Shown here piece after piece: positions 26,926-34,799 of a stretch of DNA of 64,000 nucleotides. The notes below the pieces were generated by a model. That model had not been told where the DNA came from. It made no database searches and worked only from the letters and a program-made list of their open reading frames with translations. This DNA is from Streptomyces pactum (GTDB lineage: Bacteria; Actinomycetota; Actinomycetes; Streptomycetales; Streptomycetaceae). The stretch's first letter is position 1. Every line of letters starts with the position of its first letter. The stretch covers positions 3,472,001 to 3,536,000 of the forward strand of contig NZ_JACYXC010000001.1 in the NCBI RefSeq assembly GCF_016031615.1. Direction: 5' to 3'. The position numbers and the translations under genes were made by a program.

Positions 26926-27917
26926 GCCGGCTGTCCGTTCACCGGGCCTCCCGCCCAGCCGTTGGCGTAGGCGTGCGGCCGCGCCCCGGCCGGCCCCGCC
27001 GCACCGGCCGCTCCGCCCGCCCCGGTGCCCGGCCGGCCGGGCGCCTGACGGCCCAGGGCGACCAGCCGGTCCCGGAGCAGTTCGGAGAGCTCCTGCCGTT
27101 CCTGGTCGGTCAGCTTGCCCAGCATCCCGGCCACCTCGTCCTGCCAGGTGGTCTCACCGCGGAGCAGGCCGGCGTGCCGCACCGCCCAGTCCAGCACCTG
27201 GCTCACCTGGTCCGGGTGCCTGACCAGCCAGAGCGCCGCGAGGGACACCGGGCCGTCCCGTACCGCCCGCAGGCAGAACGCGTACTCCTCGGGACTGGTG
27301 CCGGCCCAGGACTGCGGCATCTCCGCGTCGCCGGCCTCGCCCAGCCGCAGTTCCTCCTCGTCCTCCCGGGCGGAGATGTCGGTGATCCGGTACGAGAGGC
27401 CGCTGGTGGGCAGCGTCTGCGGCACGCCCAGGTGCTGCGTCATCTCGGGCGGGCCGAACCCCCGGCCGTGTGCGGCGTACTGCTCCATGAGGTGGCGCAG
27501 CCGCTGGTCGAGGTCCTTGCGCACGGCCGGCCAGCCGTGCGTGGTGTGCGACCGCACCACCTGGACCGGGTCGTGCACCCACCACAGCACCCACACGTCC
27601 ATCGACTGCCGTCCGTAGCGGCTCGGCAGGCCGACGGTCCGGACGTCCGCGTACTCGCCGAGCCGGACGACGTACGCGCTGTCGTACCCCCACAGCCTGG
27701 TACGGCCGGCCCCGGCCCGCTTCGGCTCCGCCGCCGGCGGCGCCCCCGGCGGCGCCGGGGTGCTGCCGCGGACGGCCCCCACCACGTGGTGGAGCCCGTC
27801 CCTGTCCCGCAGCACCAGGGAACGGTCCAGCCGGCCGGACCACCGCCGGCGCAGGATCTCCCGCCACGGGGCGTGCGTGGCGCGGGTGAAGAGGGGCTTG
27901 TCACTGTCGTCGATCAC
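26922..27917 (-). CDS. Unrecognised protein of the Pycsar-like operon
   Basis: A 331-residue protein starting GTG (VIDDSDKPLFTRATHAPW) behind GGGAGGAC and overlapping the stop of the P-loop gene as GTGA. I do not recognise the family. Residues about 90-190 have a mixed alpha/beta pattern (MDVWVLWWVHDPVQVVRSHT, then AVRKDLDQRLRHLMEQYAA and GLSYRITDISA) that loosely recalls SPFH/band-7 domains; this is weak. A helical C-terminal part (WQDEVAGMLGKLTDQERQEL) ends in an Ala/Gly/Pro tail. No transmembrane helix or catalytic motif is evident. Its position between the ATPase and the effector makes it a likely adaptor or regulator. Confidence 0.75.
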   Translation of the reverse strand: MIDDSDKPLFTRATHAPWREILRRRWSGRLDRSLVLRDRDGLHHVVGAVRGSTPAPPGAPPAAEPKRAGAGRTRLWGYDSAYVVRLGEYADVRTVGLPSRYGRQSMDVWVLWWVHDPVQVVRSHTTHGWPAVRKDLDQRLRHLMEQYAAHGRGFGPPEMTQHLGVPQTLPTSGLSYRITDISAREDEEELRLGEAGDAEMPQSWAGTSPEEYAFCLRAVRDGPVSLAALWLVRHPDQVSQVLDWAVRHAGLLRGETTWQDEVAGMLGKLTDQERQELSELLRDRLVALGRQAPGRPGTGAGGAAGAAGPAGARPHAYANGWAGGPVNGQPA

Positions 27918-30217
27918 CGTGTCCTCCCATCCGGGTAGCTGGAGCCGGACCGCGGCGAGACGCCGTTCCGCCAGTCGTCCAGCGCGTAGCGGGCGATGTG
28001 CCGGCCGGCCAGGTCCGCGGAGCCCTCCCGGTCCATCTCGACGAACAGGCCCAGCTCCCCGTACCGCATCTCCTGGGCGAGCACGGTGACCAGCGTCTCC
28101 ACGGCCGCTCGCTCCGTCTCGTCCCCGGTGGCTATGCGGAACCAGGTCAGCAGGGCACCGCGCATGGCGTCGGAGAACGTGTCGTCGTTCAGGGCCCGCC
28201 GGACGAGTTCGACGATCCGGGCGGTGTTCTCGCCCACGGTGAGCAGGTTCTCCCGGAACCACAGGGGCCTCCGCAGCAACAGGGGCAAGGTGCCCAGCGC
28301 CAGTTCCGCCCCGTCCTCGTCACGGTCGGCCCACGCCGCCAGGCAGGTGAAGACGGCCTCCGGGGCACCTGCGGCGAAGAGTGCGAGCAGCGAGTGGCGC
28401 ACGGTCCTGTCGACGGTGTACTCCTCGCCGTCCCGCCCCCGGTACGCGCCCCTCAGCAGCCCCAGCGCCAGCTCCGGCCGGGAGATCCCGAAGTCGGTCC
28501 GGCAGGCGTACGCGACGGTCCACCGCAGCCGCCAGCTGGTGCTGCGGCTCCAGTCCCTGAGCCGGTACTTGACCTCACCGGCCAGGACCGGGTCCTCCGC
28601 CGCCATGCCCAGGGCGTGCGCGGCGATGGTACGGCTGGTGGGACGCTCGGAGTCGGCCAGTTCGCGTATGTGCCGCAGCGCCCGGCGCCCGCCGCCCCAG
28701 CCGGCAGCCATACCCATGACCCGGCCGACCGGTTCGGCCAGCTCCGGCTCCCTGCCGGAGACCGCGTTCAGCCAGTCGGTCAGCAGGCCGGGCAGCTGCC
28801 CGTACTGCCGCCACACGTGCTTCAGCACCGCCTCGCCCTGGCGGTGCCGGGTGAACCGCACCGGCTCCACGGCGTAGCCGTAACGGGAGCCCGTCCGTAT
28901 CTCCCGCGGGCCGGACCGGGCCCCCACCTTCCGCATCAGCTCGTCCAGCGACCGGCGGAAGACGAACCGCGGGTTGGGCCGGGGGGTGTCCCGGCGCGGC
29001 GCCGGGCCCTGGTCACCGTCCGCGCCACCGTCCCGCAGGACGGAGTCCAGCCGGCCGTCCGCCACCGCCAGGAGGCGTTCGGCCTCCTCCTGGACGATCC
29101 GGTGGTCCAGCCCCTCGAAGACGCAGGTGGCCAGGAGGAACGCCAGTCCGTCGGGGTCCTCCCGCAGGCCTTTGACCAGATCGGGCGCCGCCTCTTCCGC
29201 GCCGAAACTCAACCGGTCGCGGAGCCCGGCGGCATCCGGTCCGTCCTCGCCCTCCTCCCGTACCGCGGCCACCAGTTCGACGACCTGGGCCGGCACCAGT
29301 TCGGCCGCGAGCACGTCGTCCAGCAGCCCGGGCTCCAGCCGGCCCAGCAGCCGGGCACGCTCCGCCCGGTCGGGCACCGCGGTCGTGAACAGCGCGTCGA
29401 AAACGGCGCGGGGCGGGGGCGGCACGCACCGCACGGGAGAGACGTGGAGGTCGCGCGCCAGCCCGCGGACGAGCTCCGGGTCGTCGGGCAGCACGATCAC
29501 CATGCAGGCGTCGGCGTCGCCCAGCAGGCGCCGCAGGTTCGCCAGCACGGCCGGTCCCAGCGGGTGGTGGGGCAGCAGCCCGTGCACGAGATACCCGCGG
29601 GTCCCGGTGTGGGTCGGTCGCCAGGTCGACAGGTCGACGTCGCTGTCGAGGGCCCGCAGGCCCATGCTGCCGCCGGTACGGCGGGACAGCAGGTTCAGCG
29701 CGGCGGTGCGGCGCCCGGTACCGGGTTCTCCGAAGAGGAACAGCACGCCGGTGGCCAGCTCGGACAGGGCGGCGGAGAACCACGCGGGCTCGGCGAATCC
29801 CGACTGGGCCGCCAGGATCTCCAGCGCGGAGATCGGGCCCTCGTGCGCCTCCACCGGGCGGCCGCCGGGCCCGGCCGCCGCACCGATGTTCTCCACCCGC
29901 TGGCCGCCCCGTACGGAGCCGGTGTTGATGTTGCCGTAGGGGGCGTGGATGACGATGCGCCGCGCGCCGGCGTACCGGGAGCCGGGCCGGTCGGCGAGCA
30001 CTTCGTCCAGGTCGTCGAGATCGTCGAACTCGTCGTAGCCGGGGTGGTGTTCGGCCTCCGGAGCGGCCGGGCCGGCGGGGGCGGACGAGTCGGCGGGGCC
30101 GGACGGGACGGCCGGACCGGGCTGGCCCTCGGGACCGGACGGGCCGGCGGACCGGGATTCGCCCGGCGGCAGACCGCCGGACGCCGGCTCGCCGGGCGGG
30201 AGTTCCGCGCCGCTCAC
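27914..30217 (-). CDS. P-loop protein with C-terminal helical repeats, Pycsar-like operon
   Basis: A 767-residue protein. Residues 1-60 are Pro/Gly-rich, 61-75 very acidic. Residues 95-112 carry the motif GNINTGSVRGGQRVENIG shared with the cyclase. A degenerate Walker A, GEPGTGRRT (163-171), has Arg in place of the usual Lys. A Walker-B-like strand is MVIVLPDD (239-246). The rest is predicted helical, with HEAT-like stretches (SRTIAAHALGMAAEDPVLAG, RLRWTVAYACRTDF). The plan, a signalling motif plus a nucleotide-binding domain plus a repeat domain, recalls STAND/NLR-like sensors. GTGA overlaps join it to the cyclase upstream and to the unknown gene downstream. Confidence 0.82.
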   Translation of the reverse strand: MSGAELPPGEPASGGLPPGESRSAGPSGPEGQPGPAVPSGPADSSAPAGPAAPEAEHHPGYDEFDDLDDLDEVLADRPGSRYAGARRIVIHAPYGNINTGSVRGGQRVENIGAAAGPGGRPVEAHEGPISALEILAAQSGFAEPAWFSAALSELATGVLFLFGEPGTGRRTAALNLLSRRTGGSMGLRALDSDVDLSTWRPTHTGTRGYLVHGLLPHHPLGPAVLANLRRLLGDADACMVIVLPDDPELVRGLARDLHVSPVRCVPPPPRAVFDALFTTAVPDRAERARLLGRLEPGLLDDVLAAELVPAQVVELVAAVREEGEDGPDAAGLRDRLSFGAEEAAPDLVKGLREDPDGLAFLLATCVFEGLDHRIVQEEAERLLAVADGRLDSVLRDGGADGDQGPAPRRDTPRPNPRFVFRRSLDELMRKVGARSGPREIRTGSRYGYAVEPVRFTRHRQGEAVLKHVWRQYGQLPGLLTDWLNAVSGREPELAEPVGRVMGMAAGWGGGRRALRHIRELADSERPTSRTIAAHALGMAAEDPVLAGEVKYRLRDWSRSTSWRLRWTVAYACRTDFGISRPELALGLLRGAYRGRDGEEYTVDRTVRHSLLALFAAGAPEAVFTCLAAWADRDEDGAELALGTLPLLLRRPLWFRENLLTVGENTARIVELVRRALNDDTFSDAMRGALLTWFRIATGDETERAAVETLVTVLAQEMRYGELGLFVEMDREGSADLAGRHIARYALDDWRNGVSPRSGSSYPDGRTR

Positions 30218-31260
30218 CGACGGCCCTCGTACTTGTCGCCGTGGACGGTGTCGCCCTGGTTGCCGTGGACCGTGCCCGCCTTGTTCCCGCCGATGTAGTC
30301 ACCGCCGCCGGTCGCGACGTGGTCACCACCGACGGACCCGATGTGGTCACCACCTCCGGTCCCGATGTGGTCACCGCCGCCGGTCTCGACGTAGTCACCG
30401 CCGACGGTCCCGATGGTGCTGACCCGCTGGCCGCCGTGCACGGTGCCGGTGTTCAGGTTTCCCCCGTGGGCCTGGTAGGTCACCGCGTGATGGGGCGCCC
30501 CGCGTCCGGGGGCGTGCGGGTCCTCACCGGCGTCCTCGGTGCCGCGCCGGGCCTCGTGGTCCTCGACCACCCGGTCGCCCAGGATGCGCCGGTCGTAGAG
30601 GTTCCCCGACGGCGCGGGCACGTACAGCCAGGCCCGCTGGTCGAACTGCTTGCCCTCGACGGTCGCCGGTACCTCGATGAAGTGGTCGGTGTGCCGCCCG
30701 GTGTATCCGCCGGCCACGGCGTCCTGGTAGCACCGGTCCGACAGGATGGCGGCGACCTGGGTGACGTTCTCGTTGGACGCCGCCAGCACGGCCTTGACCG
30801 GGCGGGAGTCGAGCAGCCGGTGCGTGTCGTTGCGCGGGGTGCCGTTGCCGTCGAACTCCTCCCCGGAGTCGGGCAGCGGGCCGATGTGCAGGCTGACCCG
30901 GAACCGGAGGCGCACCGCGCCCGTGGAGTGCACCGTGAACTCGGTCAGCACGTCCTGGAGGGTGTGGAGCCAGGGGTGGATCACGAACGGCATCCACGCC
31001 GGGTCGAAGCCGAAGACGTAACCGTCCCCCGTGGACGCGGGGAACCTCTGCTCCTTCCAGACCTGCTCGATACCGGCCCGCTCGAACGCCCGCTGCAGCA
31101 GTTGCGGGACGGCCCGGCTGATCACCCCGTGCTCGATCGCGGGGTACCCGGTGAAGTCCTTGGCGTCGACGGCCACGATCCCCCGGTAGGGAGGGAGGTG
31201 GCGGCTTCGCGTGTGGGGCATGGCAGTGGCTTCGGGCAGCGGCTGGTGGAACTGCGACAT
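30214..31260 (-). CDS. Class III nucleotidyl cyclase with Gly-Asp repeat tail (PycC-like)
   Basis: A 348-residue protein starting ATG 31260 behind AAGGAG. The catalytic domain (25-215) has the two metal Asp residues, D32 in AVDAKDFTG and D79 in STGDGYVFGF, then LRFRVSLHIGPL and N144-x3-R148 in RNDTHRLL, the Asn/Arg pair that stabilises the transition state. So the domain looks active and homodimeric. The C-terminal 82 residues carry GNLNTGTVHGGQRVSTIG (267-284), then five GGDxI/V-type repeats. Class III domains include adenylate, guanylate and Pycsar pyrimidine cyclases; the base cannot be read from sequence. The PycTM effector three genes on supports a Pycsar-like role. Confidence 0.82.
   Translation of the reverse strand: MSQFHQPLPEATAMPHTRSRHLPPYRGIVAVDAKDFTGYPAIEHGVISRAVPQLLQRAFERAGIEQVWKEQRFPASTGDGYVFGFDPAWMPFVIHPWLHTLQDVLTEFTVHSTGAVRLRFRVSLHIGPLPDSGEEFDGNGTPRNDTHRLLDSRPVKAVLAASNENVTQVAAILSDRCYQDAVAGGYTGRHTDHFIEVPATVEGKQFDQRAWLYVPAPSGNLYDRRILGDRVVEDHEARRGTEDAGEDPHAPGRGAPHHAVTYQAHGGNLNTGTVHGGQRVSTIGTVGGDYVETGGGDHIGTGGGDHIGSVGGDHVATGGGDYIGGNKAGTVHGNQGDTVHGDKYEGRR
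30285..30408 (-). repeat. 24-bp tandem repeats encoding the cyclase tail
   Basis: About five imperfect 24-bp units of the type GATGTGGTCACCACC...CC on the plus strand encode GGDHIGTG-like octapeptides. They lie within the cyclase coding region directly after the shared GN-TG motif. Confidence 0.8.
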
Positions 31261-31350
31261 CACGACTCCTTGGCTTCCCCGGACGGGTTCGTCACGTCCG
31301 AGCATCGCGGGGTTACCCACCGCGGTGTGCTCACTCTGCGCGGAAGGCCG

Positions 31351-31364
31351 GTGACAGGCGTCAC
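31351..31364. promoter_or_regulatory. Crp-type operator upstream of the cyclase operon
   Basis: GTGACAGGCGTCAC is a perfect 5-bp inverted repeat with a 4-bp centre and matches the Crp core GTGA-N6-TCAC exactly; the right half extends to TCACA. It lies 90 bp before the cyclase start and 150 bp after the Crp/Fnr gene. Binding by that regulator is inferred. Confidence 0.65.
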
Positions 31365-31513
31365 AGGGGCCCGGAAGCCGGGCACTTCAGCCGCAACGGC
31401 CCGCGGCCGCGCGGTGCTTCGGGCGGGGCCACCCGCGGGGCCCGGCGCTTCGGGTGTGGCAACCCGCGGTGGCCCGGCGCCTGAGACGTCACGGCTCCCG
31501 GCCGCACGGCGCG

Positions 31514-32206
31514 TCAGCCGGAACGGCCCGCGGCCGCCCGGCGCAGTGCGGGCAGATCGCCGATGAAGACGCGCTTCCGGCCGGTACGGACCTGGTAGGG
31601 CTCCAGCTCGGAGAGGCCCGCGGTGACCGTGTTGCGCGAGACCCGCAGGTGCTGCGCGAGTTCGTCGCGGGTCAGGGCGAGCTCCAGGCAGCGCCCCGGG
31701 GGGATCGCCGAGTGCCCCGAGATGTCGGCGAGGCTCACCAGGGACGCCGCCAGGCGGGTGACCACATCACCCCCGCCACGGGCGCGGTCGGACTCCCGCA
31801 GCCTGCTCAGGGCGTAACGCACCAGTACGGGGTACAGGTCGTGGTCCGTGACGAACCGCAGGAACACCGTCTTGCTCAGGACGGCGACCGAGCAGTCCGA
31901 TATCGCCTGCACACTCGCCGACCGCTCGCCGTCGTCGAGCACCGCCACCTCGCCCAGCAGTTCTCCGGGACCGCGGAACGCCAGCAGGGTGAGGTCCCCG
32001 CCGCGTTCCCGCCGGATCACCTTGGCCACTCCGCCGCGCAGGGCGAGCACGTGGGTGCCCGGTTCCCCCTGCCGCAGCAGCACGTCACCGACGGGGTGGC
32101 GACGCTCGAACGATTGCCTGAGCATGCCGGTCCAAACCTCTTCGCCCACCAGGCCACGCAGCGTCAGACCTGCTGGATCCGATACTCCCGCCACCCGATC
32201 GGTCAT
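31514..32206 (-). CDS. Crp/Fnr-family transcription regulator with intact cNMP pocket
   Basis: A 230-residue regulator. The cyclic-nucleotide-binding domain spans residues 20-120. Its phosphate-binding cassette reads GELLGEVAVLDDGERSASV and keeps the Glu (E86), Arg (R95) and Ser (S96) that hold the cyclic phosphate in E. coli CRP. The winged helix-turn-helix is LTRDELAQHLRVSRNTVTAG (178-197). No Fnr-type Cys cluster is present. It lies upstream of and in line with the cyclase operon, separated by 253 bp containing a perfect Crp-type palindrome. I infer that it senses a cyclic nucleotide and controls the operon. Confidence 0.92.
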   Translation of the reverse strand: MTDRVAGVSDPAGLTLRGLVGEEVWTGMLRQSFERRHPVGDVLLRQGEPGTHVLALRGGVAKVIRRERGGDLTLLAFRGPGELLGEVAVLDDGERSASVQAISDCSVAVLSKTVFLRFVTDHDLYPVLVRYALSRLRESDRARGGGDVVTRLAASLVSLADISGHSAIPPGRCLELALTRDELAQHLRVSRNTVTAGLSELEPYQVRTGRKRVFIGDLPALRRAAAGRSG

Positions 32207-32486
32207 GCGACGACCCTAGAAGAGCACCCCGTCCGCTGCCAGACGCCCGCCCGCCTCCGGAACACCGGGAGCCGCTGCCGACGGCACTCTCCACGGATCT
32301 CCGGGGCCGGGCGCGGCGTCACCGCCGAGGGGAGAGGCGCGCAGGGCGTGGGGCACGGCCGGCGTCGGTGTACCTAGCTCCACCCCCGATCCGGGTCGTG
32401 GGCCCCATGTGGGCGGCGGGCGGCGTCCGTAGCGTCGGGGACGGCGCGGGGGGCGCGCCGTTCGAGGGGAAATCGAGAGGACCACC

Positions 32487-33452
32487 ATGTTCCGTCGTAC
32501 GGGCCGCACCGCCGGCCCCGCCACAAGTGCCGAGGCCCTGCGGCTGGTTCGGGTGAGCAAGGTCTACGGATCCGCCGGGAACGCCGTGACGGCGCTGGAC
32601 CGGGTGAGCCTGGCGCTGCCCGCCGGCAGCTTCACCGCGGTGATGGGCCCGTCGGGGTCCGGCAAGTCCACGCTGCTGCAGTGCGCCGCCGGGCTCGACC
32701 GGCCGGACAGCGGGGTGGTGATGGTGGACGGGGAGGAGATGACCGGCGGCGACGAGACGGCGCTGACGAAGTTCCGGCGCCGGCGGATCGGCTTCGTCTT
32801 CCAGCAGTACAACCTGCTGCCCACGCTCACCGTGGCGCAGAACACCACGCTGCCCGCGAAGTTCGCCGGGCGCCGGGTGGACCCGGCCCGGGTCCGGGAG
32901 GTCCTCACCCAGGTGGGACTCGGCGACCGGCTCCACCACCGCCCCGACCAGCTCTCCGGCGGTCAGCAGCAGCGGGTGGCCATCGCCCGGGCGCTGGTCA
33001 CCGAACCGCGCGTGATCTTCGCCGACGAGCCGACCGGCGCCCTGGACATGCGCAGCGCGCGGGATGTGCTGGGCCTGCTCCGGGAGACGGTACGGGTGCA
33101 CGGCCGCACCGTGGTGATGGTGACCCACGACCCGGTGGCCGCCTCGTACGCCGACTCCGTGTGGTTCCTCGCCGACGGCCGGCTCGCCGGGCAGCTCGTC
33201 GGGCCCACGGTGGACGCGGTCGCCGAGCACCTGGCGCACCTGGGCGACCGGGCCGCCGCGGCCCGGGCGGACGACGGCGCCCCCACCGGGGCGTACGGCG
33301 ACGCCGGCCCGGGGCAGCACGGCGGCGCCACCACCGGGCGGTACGGCGACGCCGGCCCGGGGGCGCACGGTGGCGCCTCCGCCCGTACGGCCGACGGGCC
33401 TCCGGGGCACCGGCCGGGTCCGGCGGCGTCCCACCGGCGGACGGAGGGCTGA
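32487..33452 (+). CDS. ABC transporter ATP-binding protein (MacB/LolD type)
   Basis: A 321-residue ATPase of the type that pairs with FtsX-like permeases. Walker A GPSGSGKST, Q-loop FVFQQYNLL, signature LSGGQQQRVAIARAL, Walker B VIFADEPTGALD and switch His in MVTHD are all present. After about residue 245 comes a non-conserved tail with two copies of a GxYGDAGPGxHGGA repeat. The permease begins 3 nt after the stop, so they form one unit. Substrate unknown; likely a peptide, lipid or antibiotic exporter. Confidence 0.95.
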   Translation: MFRRTGRTAGPATSAEALRLVRVSKVYGSAGNAVTALDRVSLALPAGSFTAVMGPSGSGKSTLLQCAAGLDRPDSGVVMVDGEEMTGGDETALTKFRRRRIGFVFQQYNLLPTLTVAQNTTLPAKFAGRRVDPARVREVLTQVGLGDRLHHRPDQLSGGQQQRVAIARALVTEPRVIFADEPTGALDMRSARDVLGLLRETVRVHGRTVVMVTHDPVAASYADSVWFLADGRLAGQLVGPTVDAVAEHLAHLGDRAAAARADDGAPTGAYGDAGPGQHGGATTGRYGDAGPGAHGGASARTADGPPGHRPGPAASHRRTEG

Positions 33453-33455
33453 CCG

Positions 33456-34799
33456 GTGCTCACCCTGGCCCTGAACTCCGTACGGCAGCGCCCCGGGCGG
33501 TTCCTCGCCACCGCGCTCTCCGCCTTCCTCGGCGCCGTGATCACCATGACGTTCAACTCCCTGCACGACACCGCCGTCGCCGCCGACACCGACGCCGCCG
33601 GCTCCGAGACGCTCCACCTCACCGCCTCGGTGGTCGGCGGCTACGGCACGCTGCTGGTGTTCTTCGCCATCGCCTCCGCGCTCACCGTCAACGTCCGGCA
33701 GCGCGCCGAGGAGATCCGCCTGCTCCGCTGCACCGGGGCCACCCCCGCGCAGATCAGGCTGATGGTGGTGGGCGAGGCGGTGGCGGTCGCGCTGATCGGA
33801 CTGCTGGCGGCGGTCGGCCCCGCGATGCTCGCCGGCCGGGCCCTGCTGGAGATGTTCCGGGACACCGACCAGGTGGCGGACGACGTGACGTACACCTTCG
33901 GACCGGTCGCGGTCGCGGCGGGCGTCACCACCGTCCTGGTGGCGTCGGCGGGCGCGGCGTTCCTGGCGGTGCGCCGGGCGACCCGGGCGGCGGCCGGCGC
34001 GGGTGCCGGTGCGCGCCGGCACCGGCTGCGGCTCCTCGGGGGTGTCGCCGCGCTGCTCATCGGCACGGCGTCGGCCGCCACCACCTTCGCGATGGACGCC
34101 GGCGGGCCGGAGCTGATGGCACCGCCGGCGTACGGCGCCATCGTGCTCTCCGTCGCCTTCGCGGCCTTCTCCCCGGCCCTGCTGCGGGTGGTGCCGGCCC
34201 GGCTGGAGGGTCTGGTCACCGCGGTCGCCGGGGTGAGCGGATACCTCGCGGTGCACTCCGTGCGGCAGCGCGCCACCCAGCTCGCCGGGGTGCTGATGCC
34301 GCTGATCGTCTTCACCGGGGTGGCCACCGCCACCCTCTCCATGCAGGCCGCGGAGAACGACGCGCTCGACGCCTCGGGCGTGACCCGGTCGGTGGAGGAC
34401 AAGAACCTGGAGACGCTGAACCTGGTGGTGGTCGGCATCATCGTGGTGTTCGCCTGCGTCATGCTGATCAACAGCCTCTACGCGGCGACCTCGTACCGCG
34501 GCCCGGAGTTCGGCCGGCAGCGTCTCGCCGGGGCGGTGCCGGGCCAGGTCCTCACCGCGGTCGGCACCGAGGCCGCGCTGCTCACGGTGGTCGGCGTGTT
34601 CTTCGGCACGATCGCCGCGCTGGCCGGGACGGTGCCGTTCACCCTGGTCCGCACCGACCGGGTGCTGCCCGAGCAGGCGCCGTGGATCTGGCTGGGAACC
34701 GTCGCGATCGGCGCGGTGGCCACCGTGGTCACCAGCGTGGCCACCGCCCGCCGGTCCCTGCGCACCCCGGCCGTCATCGCCGCCCGCGTGGTGTCCTGA
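33456..34799 (+). CDS. FtsX-like ABC transporter permease
   Basis: A 447-residue membrane protein beginning GTG (VLTLALNSVRQRPGRFLATA). Two FtsX-like segments are visible. The first has helices at LLVFFAIASALTVNVRQRAE and the coupling element EEIRLLRCTGATPAQI. The second is in the C-terminal part (LVVVGIIVVFACVMLINSLY, then a region ending TPAVIAARVVS). Shorter than classic 800-residue duplicated permeases, so it presumably dimerises. Partner of the preceding ATPase. Confidence 0.92.
   Translation: MLTLALNSVRQRPGRFLATALSAFLGAVITMTFNSLHDTAVAADTDAAGSETLHLTASVVGGYGTLLVFFAIASALTVNVRQRAEEIRLLRCTGATPAQIRLMVVGEAVAVALIGLLAAVGPAMLAGRALLEMFRDTDQVADDVTYTFGPVAVAAGVTTVLVASAGAAFLAVRRATRAAAGAGAGARRHRLRLLGGVAALLIGTASAATTFAMDAGGPELMAPPAYGAIVLSVAFAAFSPALLRVVPARLEGLVTAVAGVSGYLAVHSVRQRATQLAGVLMPLIVFTGVATATLSMQAAENDALDASGVTRSVEDKNLETLNLVVVGIIVVFACVMLINSLYAATSYRGPEFGRQRLAGAVPGQVLTAVGTEAALLTVVGVFFGTIAALAGTVPFTLVRTDRVLPEQAPWIWLGTVAIGAVATVVTSVATARRSLRTPAVIAARVVS

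Noticed and set aside
27998..30298. 766-codon open frame on the plus strand
   Set aside because: Exact antisense of the P-loop gene, whose start and stop overlaps with its neighbours prove the minus strand is coding.
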